DNA from: Planctomycetota bacterium
Lineage (GTDB): Bacteria; Planctomycetota; Planctomycetia; Pirellulales; Pirellulaceae
Reading direction: 5' to 3'
NCBI GenBank assembly: GCA_024277285.1
Contig: JAJRVM010000042.1
Coordinates: 1 to 64,000, forward strand
DNA: 64,000 nucleotides
Position 1 is the stretch's first letter, and each line of letters begins with the position of its first letter. The notes beneath the pieces are model-generated. The model was not told the origin of the DNA, ran no database searches, and saw only the letters and a program-made list of their open reading frames with translations. This document shows positions 63,768 through 64,000 of the stretch, one piece after another. Made by a program: the position numbers and the translations under genes.

Positions 63768-64000
63768 TTATTGAGTTGTGTCGTGGACGGCCACCCAGGT
63801 CCAGTGGCGATCACTTGTCACCTGGACGCTTGTTGGATCGAGCCCGAGTTGTGCGACGAACGTGCGCATTTCTTCCAAGCTGAACGCGGCACGCAGCGAC
63901 TGGCGAAACAGTGCGCGTTGGCGGTCATTGGCCGCGCCGGCATAGGTCGTTACCAGGGAGTCCACGGTTTCGAGGTCGGCGGGGCGCAACAGGTCCCGAA
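63768..64000 (-). CDS. C-terminal part of a probable SAM-dependent methyltransferase (runs off the window end)
   Basis: Open from the window edge to TGA at 63768 (about 77 residues visible). The sequence (RDLLRPADLETVDSLVTTYAG, LRAAFSLEEMRTFVAQLGLD, VTSDRHWTWVAVHD) resembles the C-terminal tail of class I methyltransferases common in planctomycetes, which end in an SDRHWTW-type motif. The SAM-binding core lies outside the window, so this is a tentative call. It converges with the ABC ATPase gene (68 bases between stops). Confidence 0.5.
   Translation of the reverse strand, partial: RDLLRPADLETVDSLVTTYAGAANDRQRALFRQSLRAAFSLEEMRTFVAQLGLDPTSVQVTSDRHWTWVAVHDTTQ

Overview
The window looks like a chromosomal segment of a planctomycete, most likely of the Pirellulales type. 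Lineage markers include a PSCyt1/DUF1549/DUF1553 protein followed by a DUF1501 protein, a DUF1559 pseudopilin-like protein, a TPR protein next to a CRTAC1 (FG-GAP plus ASPIC/UnbV) protein, a PqqD-like/M50/HlyD fusion, a PEP-CTERM protein and a PduT/PduS pair. Genes are loosely packed, with many intergenic gaps of 300 to 1200 bases. I see no transposase, integrase, phage gene, rRNA or CRISPR array.

Layout. 1-10 kb: 5' part of a Gfo/Idh/MocA oxidoreductase, a large PQQ-propeller protein with an inserted Rossmann-like segment, two secreted Gly/Gln/Arg/Met-rich proteins (one with a DUF2202 ferritin-like domain), a UbiD decarboxylase and PepA. 10-19 kb: an NfeD-like/flotillin pair, a cation:proton antiporter, hisG and hisI, a membrane protein and an FHA protein. 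19-24 kb: tRNA-Gly, trigger factor, two different clpP genes and a coiled-coil lipoprotein (proteostasis block). 24-30 kb: three membrane/periplasmic-adaptor genes forming a probable export module. 30-39 kb: a SYLF protein, pduT, pduS, a HAF-repeat PEP-CTERM protein, a FucU-type mutarotase and a radical SAM protein. 39-50 kb: a 2012-residue alpha-2-macroglobulin, a TPR protein and a CRTAC1 protein. 50-58 kb: the DUF1559 gene with a small lipoprotein, the PSCyt1/DUF1501 pair, and small secreted proteins. 58-64 kb: both subunits of DNA topoisomerase VI, an ABC ATPase and the 3' part of a probable methyltransferase.

Functional links. PduS and PduT are an electron-transfer pair of bacterial microcompartments, and a fucose mutarotase lies 3 kb away; planctomycete microcompartments are known for fucose/rhamnose use, so this may be a satellite microcompartment locus. 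The export module lacks an ABC or RND pump and carries a RiPP-recognition-like domain on a site-2-protease-like membrane protein, making it the best candidate for an undescribed system. Topoisomerase VI is unusual in bacteria.

Repeats. The window is rich in short tandem arrays (10 to 21 base units, 2 to 7 copies), often just upstream of start codons or in frame within protein linkers. It also has a 13-base palindrome in two clusters on either side of the SYLF-pduT-pduS block, a 67-base dispersed repeat in two copies, and a recurring CCGTTCACGG hairpin motif. Several very short reading frames with good ribosome binding sites were read directly from the sequence.
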